Origin: Caryophanales bacterium UBA6768
GTDB lineage: Bacteria > Bacillota > Bacilli > Bacillales_D > Amphibacillaceae
Length of the DNA: 64,000 nt
Direction: 5' to 3'
Assembly (NCBI GenBank): GCA_002453315.1
Contig: DKGO01000168.1
Span: forward strand, 1 to 64,000
Shown here: in pieces, positions 1 to 8,015 of the stretch
How the letters are laid out: each line of letters opens with the position of its first letter
Numbering within the stretch: the stretch's first letter is position 1
Program-made: the position numbers and the translations under genes
Notes under the pieces: generated by a model
The model's input: the letters and a program-made list of their open reading frames with translations, nothing else
Databases searched by the model: none
Told to the model about the DNA's origin: nothing

Positions 1-393
1 GGAAAAAAGCGTTCTGATCAGAAAAATTGGTCAAAAAACCCATTACAGGCAGTTGAGGAAGTGTTACTGGAGCTTGTACCAATCGACGAAGAAAAGAAAA
101 TTGAAGCCAGTGTTTGGTGGATTTTTGCCCTCCGTTCCCTAACGAGTGATGTATTAAAAGAGAAGAAAGACGAAATGACTAATGGTACATATGATTTAGC
201 AAATTCAATGATTAAGATATTAAATCTAAAAGGTATATTATCAGATTCAGTTAATACAGATTTAGAAAGCAGTCGGTTATCTGCATTAATTGAAGGGCTG
301 TCATTCCATGCTTTGATAAGACCTGATATTTATACCCCTGAAAAGGTGAAGGAAGTAATCAATTATCATTTAAAAACACTCTGTAATAAATAA
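1..393 (+). CDS. TetR-family transcriptional regulator, C-terminal part (cut by window start)
   Basis: The frame is open from the first base, so the DNA-binding helix-turn-helix lies outside the window and only about 130 C-terminal residues are visible. The visible part is all alpha-helical. It has the pattern of the BetI/TetR_C_6-type ligand-binding domain: an ELVPIDEEKKIEA helix followed by a WWIFALRSL helix and, near the end, LSALIEGLSFHAL. It would sense a small molecule and repress neighbouring genes, but the ligand cannot be read from the fragment. It is host DNA lying just left of the prophage integrase end, and would have been next to the 3' end of rlmD before integration. The family call rests on pattern recognition of the C-terminal half only. 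Confidence 0.65.
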   Translation, partial: GKKRSDQKNWSKNPLQAVEEVLLELVPIDEEKKIEASVWWIFALRSLTSDVLKEKKDEMTNGTYDLANSMIKILNLKGILSDSVNTDLESSRLSALIEGLSFHALIRPDIYTPEKVKEVINYHLKTLCNK

Positions 394-402
394 ACAATAC
401 TC

Positions 403-441
403 GGAAGTAGATAATTCATTCTCATTAGATTATCTACTTCC
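403..441. repeat. 13-bp perfect inverted repeat after the TetR gene
   Basis: Arms of 13 bases (403-415 and 429-441, reading GGAAGTAGATAAT and its complement) flank a 13-base loop, starting about 10 bases after the TetR stop codon. There is no T-run on either strand after the stem, so a classical intrinsic terminator is only weakly supported. A stabilising 3' hairpin is the alternative. The rest of 394-725 is AT-rich and holds nothing else clear apart from the fragment at 649-717. Confidence 0.5.
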
Positions 442-648
442 ACCCTTATGGATATTAATATCGATTTCCTAAAATTGAAAACCTTATTGAAAAGATATTG
501 AAAAACACATAAAAATATTCGGTATCCTAATTAGAAAAACCAGAGTATTTGTTGAGTTTTATACTAAAATGGCAAATGTGTATTATGAAAAGTATTGGTG
601 GTGGATTTAGCAAAAGATTATTTTAACTAACAAATGTTTATTTTGGTG

Positions 649-717
649 TTACAAACGTTTCCCCAACTTCACAACTGTCTCCGCATGGTATGCCTTTTCC
701 GACATGGGCTCGTTGGG
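649..717 (-). pseudogene. rlmD-like 3' fragment, candidate attL side of the prophage
   Basis: Immediately beyond the stop of the left-most serine recombinase, the minus strand has an open stretch ending in the peptide AYHAETVVKLGKRL and a stop codon. The pattern H-x-E-x-V-x resembles the last residues of rlmD at the other prophage end (SHVECVALMSR). At DNA level the two sites share CATGYGGAG, with a second resemblance CCCAA(A)CGAG and CATGT slightly upstream. This is what one expects if a serine-recombinase phage integrated inside the last codons of rlmD: the 5' part keeps a phage-supplied end and the original 3' end is left here. The exact crossover cannot be fixed by eye. Confidence 0.4.
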
Positions 718-725
718 TATTCATA

Positions 726-2294
726 TTATACTTCTTTGATAATTTCAATTCCTGACTTAAATTCAATCGTTAATTGTCTTTCATGGATCGTTATTTTCTC
801 AATCAACCTTCTAACCAACACATCATCATACGTTTCAAGTTGCTGCGGTTGCTCTTTTAAAAACTTTGCCATTTCTTCAACCCGCTGCCTAAGTCCTTCC
901 CTGGCTGCATTTTTCATCATAACTTCCTGCTTCAGTTCCCGCAATCGGTATATTTCTTCCGCTACATCATCGTAATCTTCTTTTGAATTTGCGAGTCTAA
1001 GCAGTTCCATTTGTAGTTCTTCTAGCTTTTCGTCAATATCAATTGTTGGTTTATCCGCATTTTCATGCAAAACTGTTTCAATATTTTCTATTAATAATTT
1101 CAAGTAATTATCTTTGTTGCCCAAGACTTCATTAATGGCTTGTACTATGGATTGGTGTAGTTCATCTTCTCTGATTGTTTCTGCATTGCAAAGATGTGTT
1201 TTTCTTTCTAGTCGACTGACGCAACGCCATACAATGGACCTGTACCCTCGGTTATTCCAGTGAACCCTTCGAAAAACATCTTCACATTCTTTACAAAATA
1301 CAATACTCGACAATGCATACTTGCTACTATACACACGTTTCTTTCCTGTTTTTCCATTTCGTATATTTGCCCTTCGCATCATTTCTTCTTGAACTTGTAG
1401 ATAAATCTCCCTTGGAATGATGGCTTCATGATTATTTTCTACATAGTATTGTGGAACGTGACCATTGTTGACAACTCGTTTCTTCGTTAAAAAATCTACG
1501 GTATATGTTTTTTGAAGTAATGCGTCCCCAATATATTTTTCATTTTGCAATATCTTTTTAATCGACTCTGGCCGCCACTTTGTTCGTTTAGCTGCGGTTA
1601 ATATCTCATCAGCTTCAAGGCCACGTGCAATTTGAACCAAACTGGATCCCTCTAAATATTCTCGGTAAATCCTTTTAACAATTTTCGCTTGTTCTGGATT
1701 AATTACTAGTTTATTGTTTTCATCTTTTGTATAGCCTAGAAAACGATTATGGTTTACCTGCACTTCACCTTGCTGGTATCGGTATTGAATGCCAAGTTTT
1801 ACGTTTTGACTAAGTGACTGACTTTCTTGTTGTGCAAGAGAAGCCATGATGGTGAGCATTATTTCGCCTTTGGCATCCATTGTGTTGATGTTTTCCTTTT
1901 CAAAAAAGACAGGTATTTCTTTATCTTTCAATTGCCTGATGTATTTTAAACAGTCCAGCGTGTTTCTCGCAAATCGACTGATGGATTTTGTAATAATCAT
2001 GTCGATTTTTCCATTCATGCTATCTTCAATCATTTTATTAAACTGCTCACGCTTTTTTGTGTTTGTTCCAGATATGCCATCGTCTGCATAGATTCCTGCA
2101 AGTTCCCATTCAGGATTGTTCTGAATATAGGTAGTGTAGTGTTCCACTTGAACTTCATAACTAGTTGCTTGTTCTTCGCTATCTGTTGATACACGACAAT
2201 AAGCTGCCACTTTTAATTTTTTCTTATCCTCTGCATCAACATTTCTCGTTCTTCTCCTAGCTGGGATAACTGTTACGCTTCTTGCTAAAGCCAT
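726..2294 (-). CDS. Large serine recombinase (integrase), third gene of the integration module
   Basis: A 522-residue serine integrase that would carry out phage insertion or excision between attP and attB. The N-terminal resolvase domain (about residues 28-175) has the nucleophile motif YCRVSTD with Ser36, and the conserved SISRFARNT segment near residue 105. The recombinase domain follows (about 185-300, with GYTKDENNK and a [13 protein letters not shown] segment), then a zinc-ribbon (CKEC ... WRC ... C) and a long C-terminal coiled coil from about residue 380. It is the gene nearest the prophage end, two bases after the 138-residue gene upstream, so all three recombinase genes form one operon. 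It is homologous to, but clearly diverged from, the 520-residue enzyme encoded at 2712-4274. Which of the two catalyses integration is not visible. Confidence 0.92.
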   Translation of the reverse strand: MALARSVTVIPARRRTRNVDAEDKKKLKVAAYCRVSTDSEEQATSYEVQVEHYTTYIQNNPEWELAGIYADDGISGTNTKKREQFNKMIEDSMNGKIDMIITKSISRFARNTLDCLKYIRQLKDKEIPVFFEKENINTMDAKGEIMLTIMASLAQQESQSLSQNVKLGIQYRYQQGEVQVNHNRFLGYTKDENNKLVINPEQAKIVKRIYREYLEGSSLVQIARGLEADEILTAAKRTKWRPESIKKILQNEKYIGDALLQKTYTVDFLTKKRVVNNGHVPQYYVENNHEAIIPREIYLQVQEEMMRRANIRNGKTGKKRVYSSKYALSSIVFCKECEDVFRRVHWNNRGYRSIVWRCVSRLERKTHLCNAETIREDELHQSIVQAINEVLGNKDNYLKLLIENIETVLHENADKPTIDIDEKLEELQMELLRLANSKEDYDDVAEEIYRLRELKQEVMMKNAAREGLRQRVEEMAKFLKEQPQQLETYDDVLVRRLIEKITIHERQLTIEFKSGIEIIKEV

Positions 2295-2295
2295 T

Positions 2296-2712
2296 TTAAG
2301 TCACCTCTTCTTTAATTAAGCTGTATACATATTCTGCTTGTTTAATTGGATTGTCGTATTTGTCTTCCACTTCTCCGATCGTAAATTCAAAACATGGTGT
2401 AAATGACTCTTCCTCTTTCGTTCTATTTAATCGTCCTAGTTTTTTCGCTCGTTTAAATCTTTCGTTTTTTAATTGTTCAAATTGTTCTTTTGAAATTAAT
2501 CTCGGAAACAATTCATTTCCTAGATACCTTTCATCTGTTAATATTCTAGTAATTCCGCCATGTGACCGATTAATACCAGATTCCCTTGCTGCATTAGCTA
2601 AAGATTGGCCCGATAAGTATGATGCGATTAAAAGCTTTAATTGCTCAGCTTCTTTGGCATGAACTTCAATTTTTCCGTTTACTATTGCATATCCAAAAGG
2701 TGTATGTGCCAT
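2296..2712 (-). CDS. Stand-alone recombinase-domain protein without catalytic domain
   Basis: A 138-residue protein that aligns by eye with the recombinase (DNA-binding) domain of large serine recombinases: [14 protein letters not shown] at the start, then a [16 protein letters not shown] segment and [15 protein letters not shown]. The whole N-terminal resolvase domain with the catalytic serine is absent, as are the zinc ribbon and the long coiled coil. It is therefore unlikely to cut DNA, but could bind att half-sites or the two full recombinases. It sits exactly between them, with a 1-base stop/start overlap on one side and a 1-base gap on the other, so co-expression in fixed ratio is likely. 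An accessory or directionality factor is an inference. Confidence 0.75.
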   Translation of the reverse strand: MAHTPFGYAIVNGKIEVHAKEAEQLKLLIASYLSGQSLANAARESGINRSHGGITRILTDERYLGNELFPRLISKEQFEQLKNERFKRAKKLGRLNRTKEEESFTPCFEFTIGEVEDKYDNPIKQAEYVYSLIKEEVT

Positions 2713-4274
2713 TAGCGATCAATCCTTTCTCTAAGTGTAATGCCACAATTCAAATGAAATCCTATCTCATTTGGTGAATATACGATTATCTTTTTTACAA
2801 TGTCTTGAAAAGATTCTTCATCAAATGCATCTATAAATATTCCTTGTTTAAAGTATTTAATGAGCCGATTTACTTCACTTAGCTGATTTGAACTGTCATT
2901 GATTAAATACAGTAACTGCTCTCTTTCTTCTTTTAGCTTCATATTCTTTTGGGACAATTCAATTTTCTGTTGATTGAAAATAGCAGGTTCTAAAAAACCT
3001 TTTGTCATTAATTGAATTAATGTATTCAGTTCATCTTTTGTAACTTCGAGTTGTGCTTCTATTTCAGAAATCATTTGATAGTTTTCATCTTGATTTGACG
3101 TTTCTAGTTGTTTAGATAGTGGTATTAATACATAACTATAGCCAAACTTTAATTTGTTCATCATTGTAATAAAAGCTTGATGAATACGTTCTTCCCTTAT
3201 AAATAGCATCGAACACTCATCTTTGTTTTTTATATGTGTAGAACAGCACCAGGCAATATATTTACTATGCGTGGAAGTGTGTATTCTTCTTTTAAATGTA
3301 TCTCCACATTCCATGCAATCAATCTTCCCTGAAAAAGGATAGCGGTTTAAATATTTTCTACTGCCAGCAGCGACATTCTTTTGGCTTGCTTGATATTCTA
3401 ACATTCGATTAGCTGCTTCAAAATCAGCATGCGTAATAATCGCCTCATGATGATTTTCAATTAGGTATTGATCAAGTTCACCTTGATTAACCTTTCGATT
3501 AAAATGCTCATCGGTAAAAGTTTTTTGAAGCAGCACATCTCCCGTGTATTTTTCGTTCTTAACAATTCCACGTATCGTAGACCCTGTCCAATTGCCGTTT
3601 CGCTTTGTTGGAATTCCTTCTTCATTTAACTGCATGGCAATTCGTTCTGTTCCCATTCCTTTAAGCACACTATTAAATATCCGCTTGACTACTGGTGCTT
3701 GTTCTTCATTCACAACCACCATTTCATCGATATAATCGTAACCGTATGGCGGATATGACAATTTGTAAGTCCCACGTTTGAATCGTTGTCTAATCGACCA
3801 TTTACTGTTTTCAGAAAGTGACAATGATTCATTTTCTGCAAGGCTACTTAAGATTGAAAGCATGAGTTCACTTTCCATAGAATTTGTATTGATGTTTTCT
3901 TTTTCAAAATAAATGTGCACACCTAAGTCCATCAATTTTCTAACAAGTTCCAGGCAGTCAATCGTGTTTCTCGCAAATCGACTAATAGATTTTGTTAAAA
4001 TGAAGTCAATCTTTCCTTTTTCACAATCAGATATTAAGCGAAGCAATTCTGGCCGTCTATCCTTTTTCGTTCCTGTAATACCCTCATCACTATAAATATC
4101 AACTAGCTGCCATTCATCATTATTTTCAATTAAAGTTTTGTAGTGTCGTCTTTGCGCTTCTAAACTAATCAATTGATCCTCATTTGATGTTGATACACGT
4201 ATATAGGCAGCAACCTTTTGTTTCGGTTTTACTGCTGAAGATGTTGTCACATCAAGTGTTGTTATCTTCCTCAT
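2712..4274 (-). CDS. Large serine recombinase (integrase), first gene of the integration module
   Basis: A 520-residue serine integrase. The catalytic domain contains AAYIRVSTS with the predicted nucleophile Ser28, followed by SISRFARNT. The recombinase domain has PPYGYDY and the NEKYTGDVLLQKT segment. The zinc ribbon (CMECGDTFKRR ... WCC ... C) precedes a coiled coil that runs to the C-terminus. It is the first of three co-directional recombinase genes and is preceded by a good ribosome-binding site and a promoter with an internal palindrome. Its relation to the 522-residue enzyme is that of a distant paralogue, comparable to paired recombinases of staphylococcal cassettes and of some Bacillota elements that need two enzymes. 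That both are needed here is inference. Confidence 0.92.
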   Translation of the reverse strand: MRKITTLDVTTSSAVKPKQKVAAYIRVSTSNEDQLISLEAQRRHYKTLIENNDEWQLVDIYSDEGITGTKKDRRPELLRLISDCEKGKIDFILTKSISRFARNTIDCLELVRKLMDLGVHIYFEKENINTNSMESELMLSILSSLAENESLSLSENSKWSIRQRFKRGTYKLSYPPYGYDYIDEMVVVNEEQAPVVKRIFNSVLKGMGTERIAMQLNEEGIPTKRNGNWTGSTIRGIVKNEKYTGDVLLQKTFTDEHFNRKVNQGELDQYLIENHHEAIITHADFEAANRMLEYQASQKNVAAGSRKYLNRYPFSGKIDCMECGDTFKRRIHTSTHSKYIAWCCSTHIKNKDECSMLFIREERIHQAFITMMNKLKFGYSYVLIPLSKQLETSNQDENYQMISEIEAQLEVTKDELNTLIQLMTKGFLEPAIFNQQKIELSQKNMKLKEEREQLLYLINDSSNQLSEVNRLIKYFKQGIFIDAFDEESFQDIVKKIIVYSPNEIGFHLNCGITLRERIDR

Positions 4275-4302
4275 CCACTCAACCTCCTTTCTTGTACGTG
4301 GT

Positions 4303-4331
4303 ATATTAGCGTTATAACGCTGTTATATCAA
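4303..4331 (-). promoter_or_regulatory. Promoter of the recombinase operon with palindromic operator in the spacer
   Basis: On the minus strand a -35 TTGATA (4326-4331) and a -10 TAATAT (4303-4308) are separated by exactly 17 bases. The 14-base perfect palindrome AGCGTTATAACGCT (4308-4321) fills the spacer and touches the -10. This is the layout of a repressor-controlled sigma-A promoter. The -35 overlaps the stop codon of the upstream small gene. Confidence 0.65.
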
Positions 4332-4555
4332 GGGTTATCGCACATTAACGGACCTAATAAAGGATTGTATTTTTGACGATTTAATTTGCTTATTTGATTG
4401 AATTCTTCCTGTGAAATGAGTTCTTTTTCAAGTAATTTTATGAGTGTTTTTTCAGCAAGATGAAAATTAAGTTCATTTTGAAGTTGTTCATCCGTTATTT
4501 TTAGTGGCTCATTTGAAAGCGTTTGATTACTGGATGTAAGTTGTTTTAATCGCAT
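4328..4555 (-). CDS. Small SHOCT-like protein preceding the recombinase genes
   Basis: A 75-residue protein with a C-terminal segment KTLIKLLEKELISQEEFNQI that has the typical SHOCT pattern (a helix, a turn with 'G/E-L-I-S/T-x-E-E-F', a second helix) and ends with LNRQKYNPLLGPL. Such short SHOCT-like proteins are often found directly upstream of serine recombinase genes in Bacillota elements. An AGGAGG ribosome-binding site lies just upstream and a repeated RNA-like element (4583-4620) precedes it. Its job is not known; an oligomerisation or recombinase-linked role would be inference from position only. Confidence 0.7.
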   Translation of the reverse strand: MRLKQLTSSNQTLSNEPLKITDEQLQNELNFHLAEKTLIKLLEKELISQEEFNQISKLNRQKYNPLLGPLMCDNP

Positions 4556-4582
4556 ATGGTTTTCCTCCTAGATAGTCTTCTA

Positions 4583-4620
4583 CCTATATGCGAAAAATAG
4601 GGGGGATTCGAACCCTCTTA
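4583..4620 (-). repeat. Recurrent RNA-like element, copy 1 (upstream of the SHOCT/recombinase genes)
   Basis: Read on the minus strand it has the form AGAGGGTTCGAATCCCCCC, then TATTTTTCGCATATAGG, and lies about 25 bases upstream of a start codon. The same layout (G-run, TTCGAA, C-run, T-run, TCGCATATAGG) occurs at 38133-38170 and 42351-42386, again upstream of phage transcription units. The G and C runs can pair around the TTCGAA loop. Confidence 0.75.
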
Positions 4621-4639
4621 AGTTCTGAAAGATAATTCG

Positions 4640-4668
4640 TTGCATATATAAGTATATGCTTATATAAT
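4640..4668 (+). promoter_or_regulatory. ars operon promoter with ArsR operator
   Basis: A -35 TTGCAT (4640-4645) and a consensus -10 TATAAT (4663-4668) stand 17 bases apart. The spacer and -10 are covered by an imperfect 20-base palindrome at 4646-4665 with half sites ATATAAG and CTTATAT. ArsR proteins bind AT-rich inverted repeats in this position, so autoregulation by the downstream arsR is the simple reading. Confidence 0.75.
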
Positions 4669-4693
4669 CATTTAAAAGATAGGAGGGCTCCAT

Positions 4694-5038
4694 GTGTTAA
4701 ATATAAATATCGAAATGGATATGGCTTCCGATATTTTTAAATTATTAGGTCACGAAACACGGCTAACAATGTTAAAAATATTAGACGACCATGATTGTTG
4801 TGTTTGTGAATTTGTTGAAATATTTCAAGCGACCCAACCATCAATTAGTCAACATATTCGTAAGCTAAAAGATAGTGGATTAATTAAGGAAGAAAGAAGA
4901 GGTCAGTGGATATTCTATTCCTTAAACAAAGAATATGAACACTATGATTTTCTTATCAAATTGTTAAATTTATTACCATGTCAAAATGAAAAATTAAAGA
5001 AATTAGAACTTAATGGAACACGAATTCAGTGCAATTGA
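4694..5038 (+). CDS. arsR: ArsR-family arsenic-responsive repressor
   Basis: A winged-helix repressor of about 114 residues. The sequence FKLLGHETRLTMLKILD is the usual ArsR start, CCVCEFVEIF carries the vicinal cysteines of the alpha-3 As(III)/Sb(III)-binding site (family consensus ELCVCDL), and QPSISQHIRKLKDSGLI is the recognition helix with the following helix. The start is a GTG seven bases after AGGAGG; an ATG two bases upstream is in a frame that stops at once. It is the first gene of arsR-arsB-arsC and lies under a promoter with a palindromic operator, so it should repress the operon until arsenite binds. The operon runs opposite to the phage genes, which marks it as cargo. Confidence 0.92.
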   Translation: MLNINIEMDMASDIFKLLGHETRLTMLKILDDHDCCVCEFVEIFQATQPSISQHIRKLKDSGLIKEERRGQWIFYSLNKEYEHYDFLIKLLNLLPCQNEKLKKLELNGTRIQCN

Positions 5039-5053
5039 TTGGAGGAATTAATT

Positions 5054-6349
5054 TTGTCATCATCAATTATACTTGCATCACTCATTTTTCTCCTAACACT
5101 CATTTTAGTCATTTGGCAGCCAAAAGGCTTGTCAATTGGTTGGTCTGCATGTGGTGGAGCACTTATTGCCTTGATCATAGGAGTCGTGGATTTTAGTGAT
5201 GTAATTGAGGTAACTAGTATTGTATGGAACGCTACTTTAGCATTTGTTGCTATCATTTTAATCTCGCTTATTTTAGATGAGATTGGCTTATTTGAATGGG
5301 CAGCATTACATATGGCACGCATAGCTAAAGGTAGTGGTATAAAAATGTTTATTTATGTCAGTATTTTAGGAGCAATTGTTGCAGCACTTTTTGCAAATGA
5401 TGGAGCTGCATTAATCCTTACCCCGATAGTCCTTGCTATGGTACGTAACTTGAACTTTAAAGAAAAAATGATTTTTCCATTTATTATAGCAAGTGGGTTT
5501 ATAGCAGATACGACATCACTTCCATTTGTTGTAAGTAACTTAGTTAATATCGTATCAGCAGATTTTTTCAATATCGGTTTCATTGAATATGCTTCTAAAA
5601 TGATCATACCTAATATCTTTTCATTAACTGCAACAATTTTTGTATTGTTAATTTATTTCAGAAAGAGTATTCCGAAGACCTACGATGTTTCCGACTTGAA
5701 AAAGCCACATGAAGCGATTCAGGATATGAAATTATTCCGTCTGTCTTGGTATGTGTTAGCAATATTATTGGTTGGATATTTTACAAGTGAATTCATTCAA
5801 CTCCCTGTTTCGATTGTCGCTGGAATTGTTGCCATTTTATTTTTATTCATTGCTAGAAACAGTAGTGCTGTTAATACGAAATCAGTTATAGTTGGTGCAC
5901 CATGGGCGATTGTTTTTTTCTCCATCGGTATGTATGTCGTTGTATTTGGTTTAAGGAATGCCGGTCTTACAGATGTATTAGCACGAATTATTGAAACAAG
6001 TGCCGAACAAGGTTTATTCGTAGCTACGATTTCAATGGGATTTATTGCTGCAATTCTTTCATCTATTATGAATAATATGCCTACTGTCATGATAGATGCA
6101 ATTGCTATTGCAGAGACAGACACAACTGGTGTAATTCGTGAAGCACTTATTTATGCAAATGTTATTGGTTCAGATTTAGGCCCTAAGATTACACCTATCG
6201 GTTCACTCGCAACATTACTATGGCTTCATGTATTGTCTCAAAAAGGAATAAAAATTTCATGGGGCACTTATTTTAAAACAGGAATTATTTTAACGTTACC
6301 TATATTATTTATTACATTGTTAGGACTCTATATCACATTAATTTTATAA
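5054..6349 (+). CDS. arsB: Arsenite efflux permease ArsB
   Basis: A hydrophobic protein of about 431 residues with some 10-12 transmembrane segments, typical of the ArsB/NhaD (ion transporter) superfamily. Characteristic segments are [37 protein letters not shown] and [16 protein letters not shown], all conserved in ArsB. It exports arsenite or antimonite across the membrane using the proton motive force. The likely start is the TTG at 5054, eight bases after GGAGG (5041-5045); the earlier in-frame TTG at 5039 would put the ribosome-binding site inside the gene. It follows arsR by 15 bases and precedes arsC, giving the classical three-gene operon. Confidence 0.92.
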   Translation: MSSSIILASLIFLLTLILVIWQPKGLSIGWSACGGALIALIIGVVDFSDVIEVTSIVWNATLAFVAIILISLILDEIGLFEWAALHMARIAKGSGIKMFIYVSILGAIVAALFANDGAALILTPIVLAMVRNLNFKEKMIFPFIIASGFIADTTSLPFVVSNLVNIVSADFFNIGFIEYASKMIIPNIFSLTATIFVLLIYFRKSIPKTYDVSDLKKPHEAIQDMKLFRLSWYVLAILLVGYFTSEFIQLPVSIVAGIVAILFLFIARNSSAVNTKSVIVGAPWAIVFFSIGMYVVVFGLRNAGLTDVLARIIETSAEQGLFVATISMGFIAAILSSIMNNMPTVMIDAIAIAETDTTGVIREALIYANVIGSDLGPKITPIGSLATLLWLHVLSQKGIKISWGTYFKTGIILTLPILFITLLGLYITLIL

Positions 6350-6364
6350 TAGGAGATGAAGGTT

Positions 6365-6775
6365 ATGTCGAAAAAAATTATTTACTTTTTATGTACGGGG
6401 AATTCTTGTAGAAGTCAAATGGCTGAAGGATGGGCAAAAGAAATTCTTGGGGAAGAGTGGGAAGTCCATAGTGCTGGGATTGAAGCACACGGGGTAAATC
6501 CCAATGCTATTAAGGCAATGAATGAAGTAGGGATTGACATATCTAATCAAACATCAGATATCATTGACTTAGACATATTAAATCAAGCAACATTGGCGGT
6601 CACACTTTGTGGAGATGCTGCTGATAAATGCCCTGTCACTCCCCCACATGTACGAAGAGAACACTGGGGTTTCGATGATCCAGCTGGAAAAGAGTGGTCA
6701 GAGTTCCAACGAGTACGTGATGAAATTGGCGAGCGAATAAAGATTTTTGCCGACACAAAAAACTTATTTTCATAA
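6365..6775 (+). CDS. arsC: Arsenate reductase, thioredoxin-linked (low-molecular-weight phosphatase fold)
   Basis: A 136-residue enzyme that reduces arsenate to arsenite for export by ArsB. It has the catalytic loop CTGNSCRS (C-x5-R), the [11 protein letters not shown] segment and the redox pair in [15 protein letters not shown], which together define the Staphylococcus pI258/B. subtilis type ArsC that uses thioredoxin. The ATG at 6365 is chosen because AGGAG at 6351-6355 is nine bases upstream; the in-frame ATG at 6356 directly abuts it. It is the last gene of the operon and is followed by a strong hairpin terminator. Confidence 0.95.
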   Translation: MSKKIIYFLCTGNSCRSQMAEGWAKEILGEEWEVHSAGIEAHGVNPNAIKAMNEVGIDISNQTSDIIDLDILNQATLAVTLCGDAADKCPVTPPHVRREHWGFDDPAGKEWSEFQRVRDEIGERIKIFADTKNLFS

Positions 6776-6785
6776 TATACTTATT

Positions 6786-6821
6786 AAATAGTCGAGGAGT
6801 GTTTGTATCCCTCGACTATTT
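6786..6821. terminator. Bidirectional terminator between arsC and the endolysin gene
   Basis: A perfect 12-bp stem (6786-6797 with 6810-6821, AAATAGTCGAGG and complement) with a 12-base loop lies between convergent genes. Short A/T tracts flank both sides, so it can serve both the ars operon and the phage lysis operon. Confidence 0.75.
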
Positions 6822-6825
6822 ACAC

Positions 6826-7533
6826 CTATTCATACTTCACAAACGCATCTTTAAATCCTGCCTTCTTTGCCTTTGCCAACTGTTTATCAGCATTCCTTTT
6901 AACACTATACGCACCAATCTGAACCCGATATAATTTCTTACCATCAGTTGATGGATTAGACGTTGAGGTACCTTTCGCTAATTCTTTCTTCACATCAGCT
7001 CTAAAGGTATCCATTGACTTACCCTGCTTTGAAAACCAATGACGTGGGTCACCATGATTACTAGCAATTTTTATCTGGTACCCTTCATAATGGCCGATGA
7101 TGTTTTTCTCCGTCAGTTTGTATTGACTACAAAGATAAGCAGCAAGTTCAACCGCTTCTTTATAAACTTTATTAAAGTAAGTTTTATCCGTTAAATTATC
7201 CTCGCAGATTTCAAAACCAATATGTGTATTGTTCGCATCACCACCTGCATGCCATCCACGATGATTCCAAGGTAATGTTTGGTATGTTGCAATCGACCCA
7301 TCTTTTAACTTTCCGATAAAAGCATGAACACACACTTGTCTGCCATCTGGACGTGGCTGGTTCCAGTGATTGTTGTATTGATTCTTTCCTAACAATCCAT
7401 CGTCTGGGCCAACGTAACGCTTTAAATTCGGATTGTTTGCCCCTGTGCTATGAACCATAATTCCTTTTGGTGTGATTTTCCTTCCAGCTTTGTAACATTC
7501 ATTCTTCGTTAAATATAACTTTTTTAAATTCAT
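6826..7533 (-). CDS. Endolysin: N-acetylmuramoyl-L-alanine amidase with SPOR-like C-terminal domain
   Basis: A 235-residue lysis enzyme cutting the amide bond between muramic acid and L-alanine. The N-terminal 185 residues form an Amidase_2 (PGRP-like, zinc) domain: GIMVHSTGAN supplies the first zinc histidine, PWNHRGWHAGG the substrate loop, and NHGDPRHWF the last zinc histidine region. After a Ser/Thr/Pro/Asn linker a short SPOR-type repeat (LYRVQIGAYSVKRNADK) forms the wall-binding end. The start overlaps the holin stop by four bases (ATGA), so holin and endolysin are translationally coupled as a lysis cassette. Confidence 0.92.
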   Translation of the reverse strand: MNLKKLYLTKNECYKAGRKITPKGIMVHSTGANNPNLKRYVGPDDGLLGKNQYNNHWNQPRPDGRQVCVHAFIGKLKDGSIATYQTLPWNHRGWHAGGDANNTHIGFEICEDNLTDKTYFNKVYKEAVELAAYLCSQYKLTEKNIIGHYEGYQIKIASNHGDPRHWFSKQGKSMDTFRADVKKELAKGTSTSNPSTDGKKLYRVQIGAYSVKRNADKQLAKAKKAGFKDAFVKYE

Positions 7534-7940
7534 GATTCATTTCCTCCTTTATTGTGTAACTGAGCAAGTGCATTTTTCAACTTCTCAGGTATTGGTAAAC
7601 CCAAGCGTGAAGCATTTTCTAGCATGGAAATCCCTTCATTCGAGCAATAAAAAAAGATGACTGCTGTTCTAAGAACGCTGCCATCCCCTATTAAATGTGT
7701 GTCAATCATATGCCCGACACCTACCAGTATAAAAATTAATACCTTCTTAAATATCCCTCGGTAACCAATCTCACTAGACAGTTCCTTATCAACAATTGCA
7801 CACATAATTCCAGTGATATAATCAGCAACAACCAATATGATCAAGGCATACAAAAAGCCATCTAGCCCTCCTAAAAACCAACCAATAAATCCACCTAGTG
7901 CTGTAACGATGATTTGTATCCAGTTCCATATATCCTTCAT
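7530..7940 (-). CDS. Phage holin (toxin-secretion/phage-lysis holin family)
   Basis: A 136-residue protein with three to four hydrophobic segments (VTALGGFIGWFLGG; FLYALIILVVADYITGIM; VLIFILVGVGHMID) and a charged C-terminus. The VADYITGI motif in the second helix and the later NEGISMLENA segment are typical of the phage_holin_4 family that includes TcdE and UtxA. It would form membrane lesions at the end of the lytic cycle and release the amidase encoded by the overlapping next gene. Confidence 0.9.
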   Translation of the reverse strand: MKDIWNWIQIIVTALGGFIGWFLGGLDGFLYALIILVVADYITGIMCAIVDKELSSEIGYRGIFKKVLIFILVGVGHMIDTHLIGDGSVLRTAVIFFYCSNEGISMLENASRLGLPIPEKLKNALAQLHNKGGNES

Positions 7941-7979
7941 AGAATATTTCCCCCTTCAGTTTTAAAACATCTATATAAA

Positions 7980-8008
7980 AAGGGTGTCCACATTTTGTAG
8001 ACACCCTT
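7980..8008 (-). terminator. Rho-independent terminator after the tail operon
   Basis: On the minus strand AAGGGTGTC and GACACCCTT (9-bp stem, 11-base loop) are followed by a T-run. It separates the last tail gene from the holin gene, so lysis genes may be read by partial read-through or from a weak promoter in 7941-7979. Confidence 0.75.
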
Positions 8009-8015
8009 GAATTAT

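Noticed and set aside
403..441. Strong intrinsic terminator for the TetR gene
   Set aside because: The stem is perfect but no T-run follows on either strand, so I list it only as an inverted repeat.
634..975. Plus-strand reading frame of 113 codons
   Set aside because: It lies mostly antisense to the 3' end of the serine recombinase, has a low-complexity hydrophobic composition and no ribosome-binding site.
4583..4620. tRNA gene or tRNA fragment (TTCGAA T-loop look)
   Set aside because: The G-run/TTCGAAT/C-run resembles a T-arm, but there is no acceptor, D or anticodon arm around any of the three copies, and the following T-run and TCGCATATAGG are shared instead.
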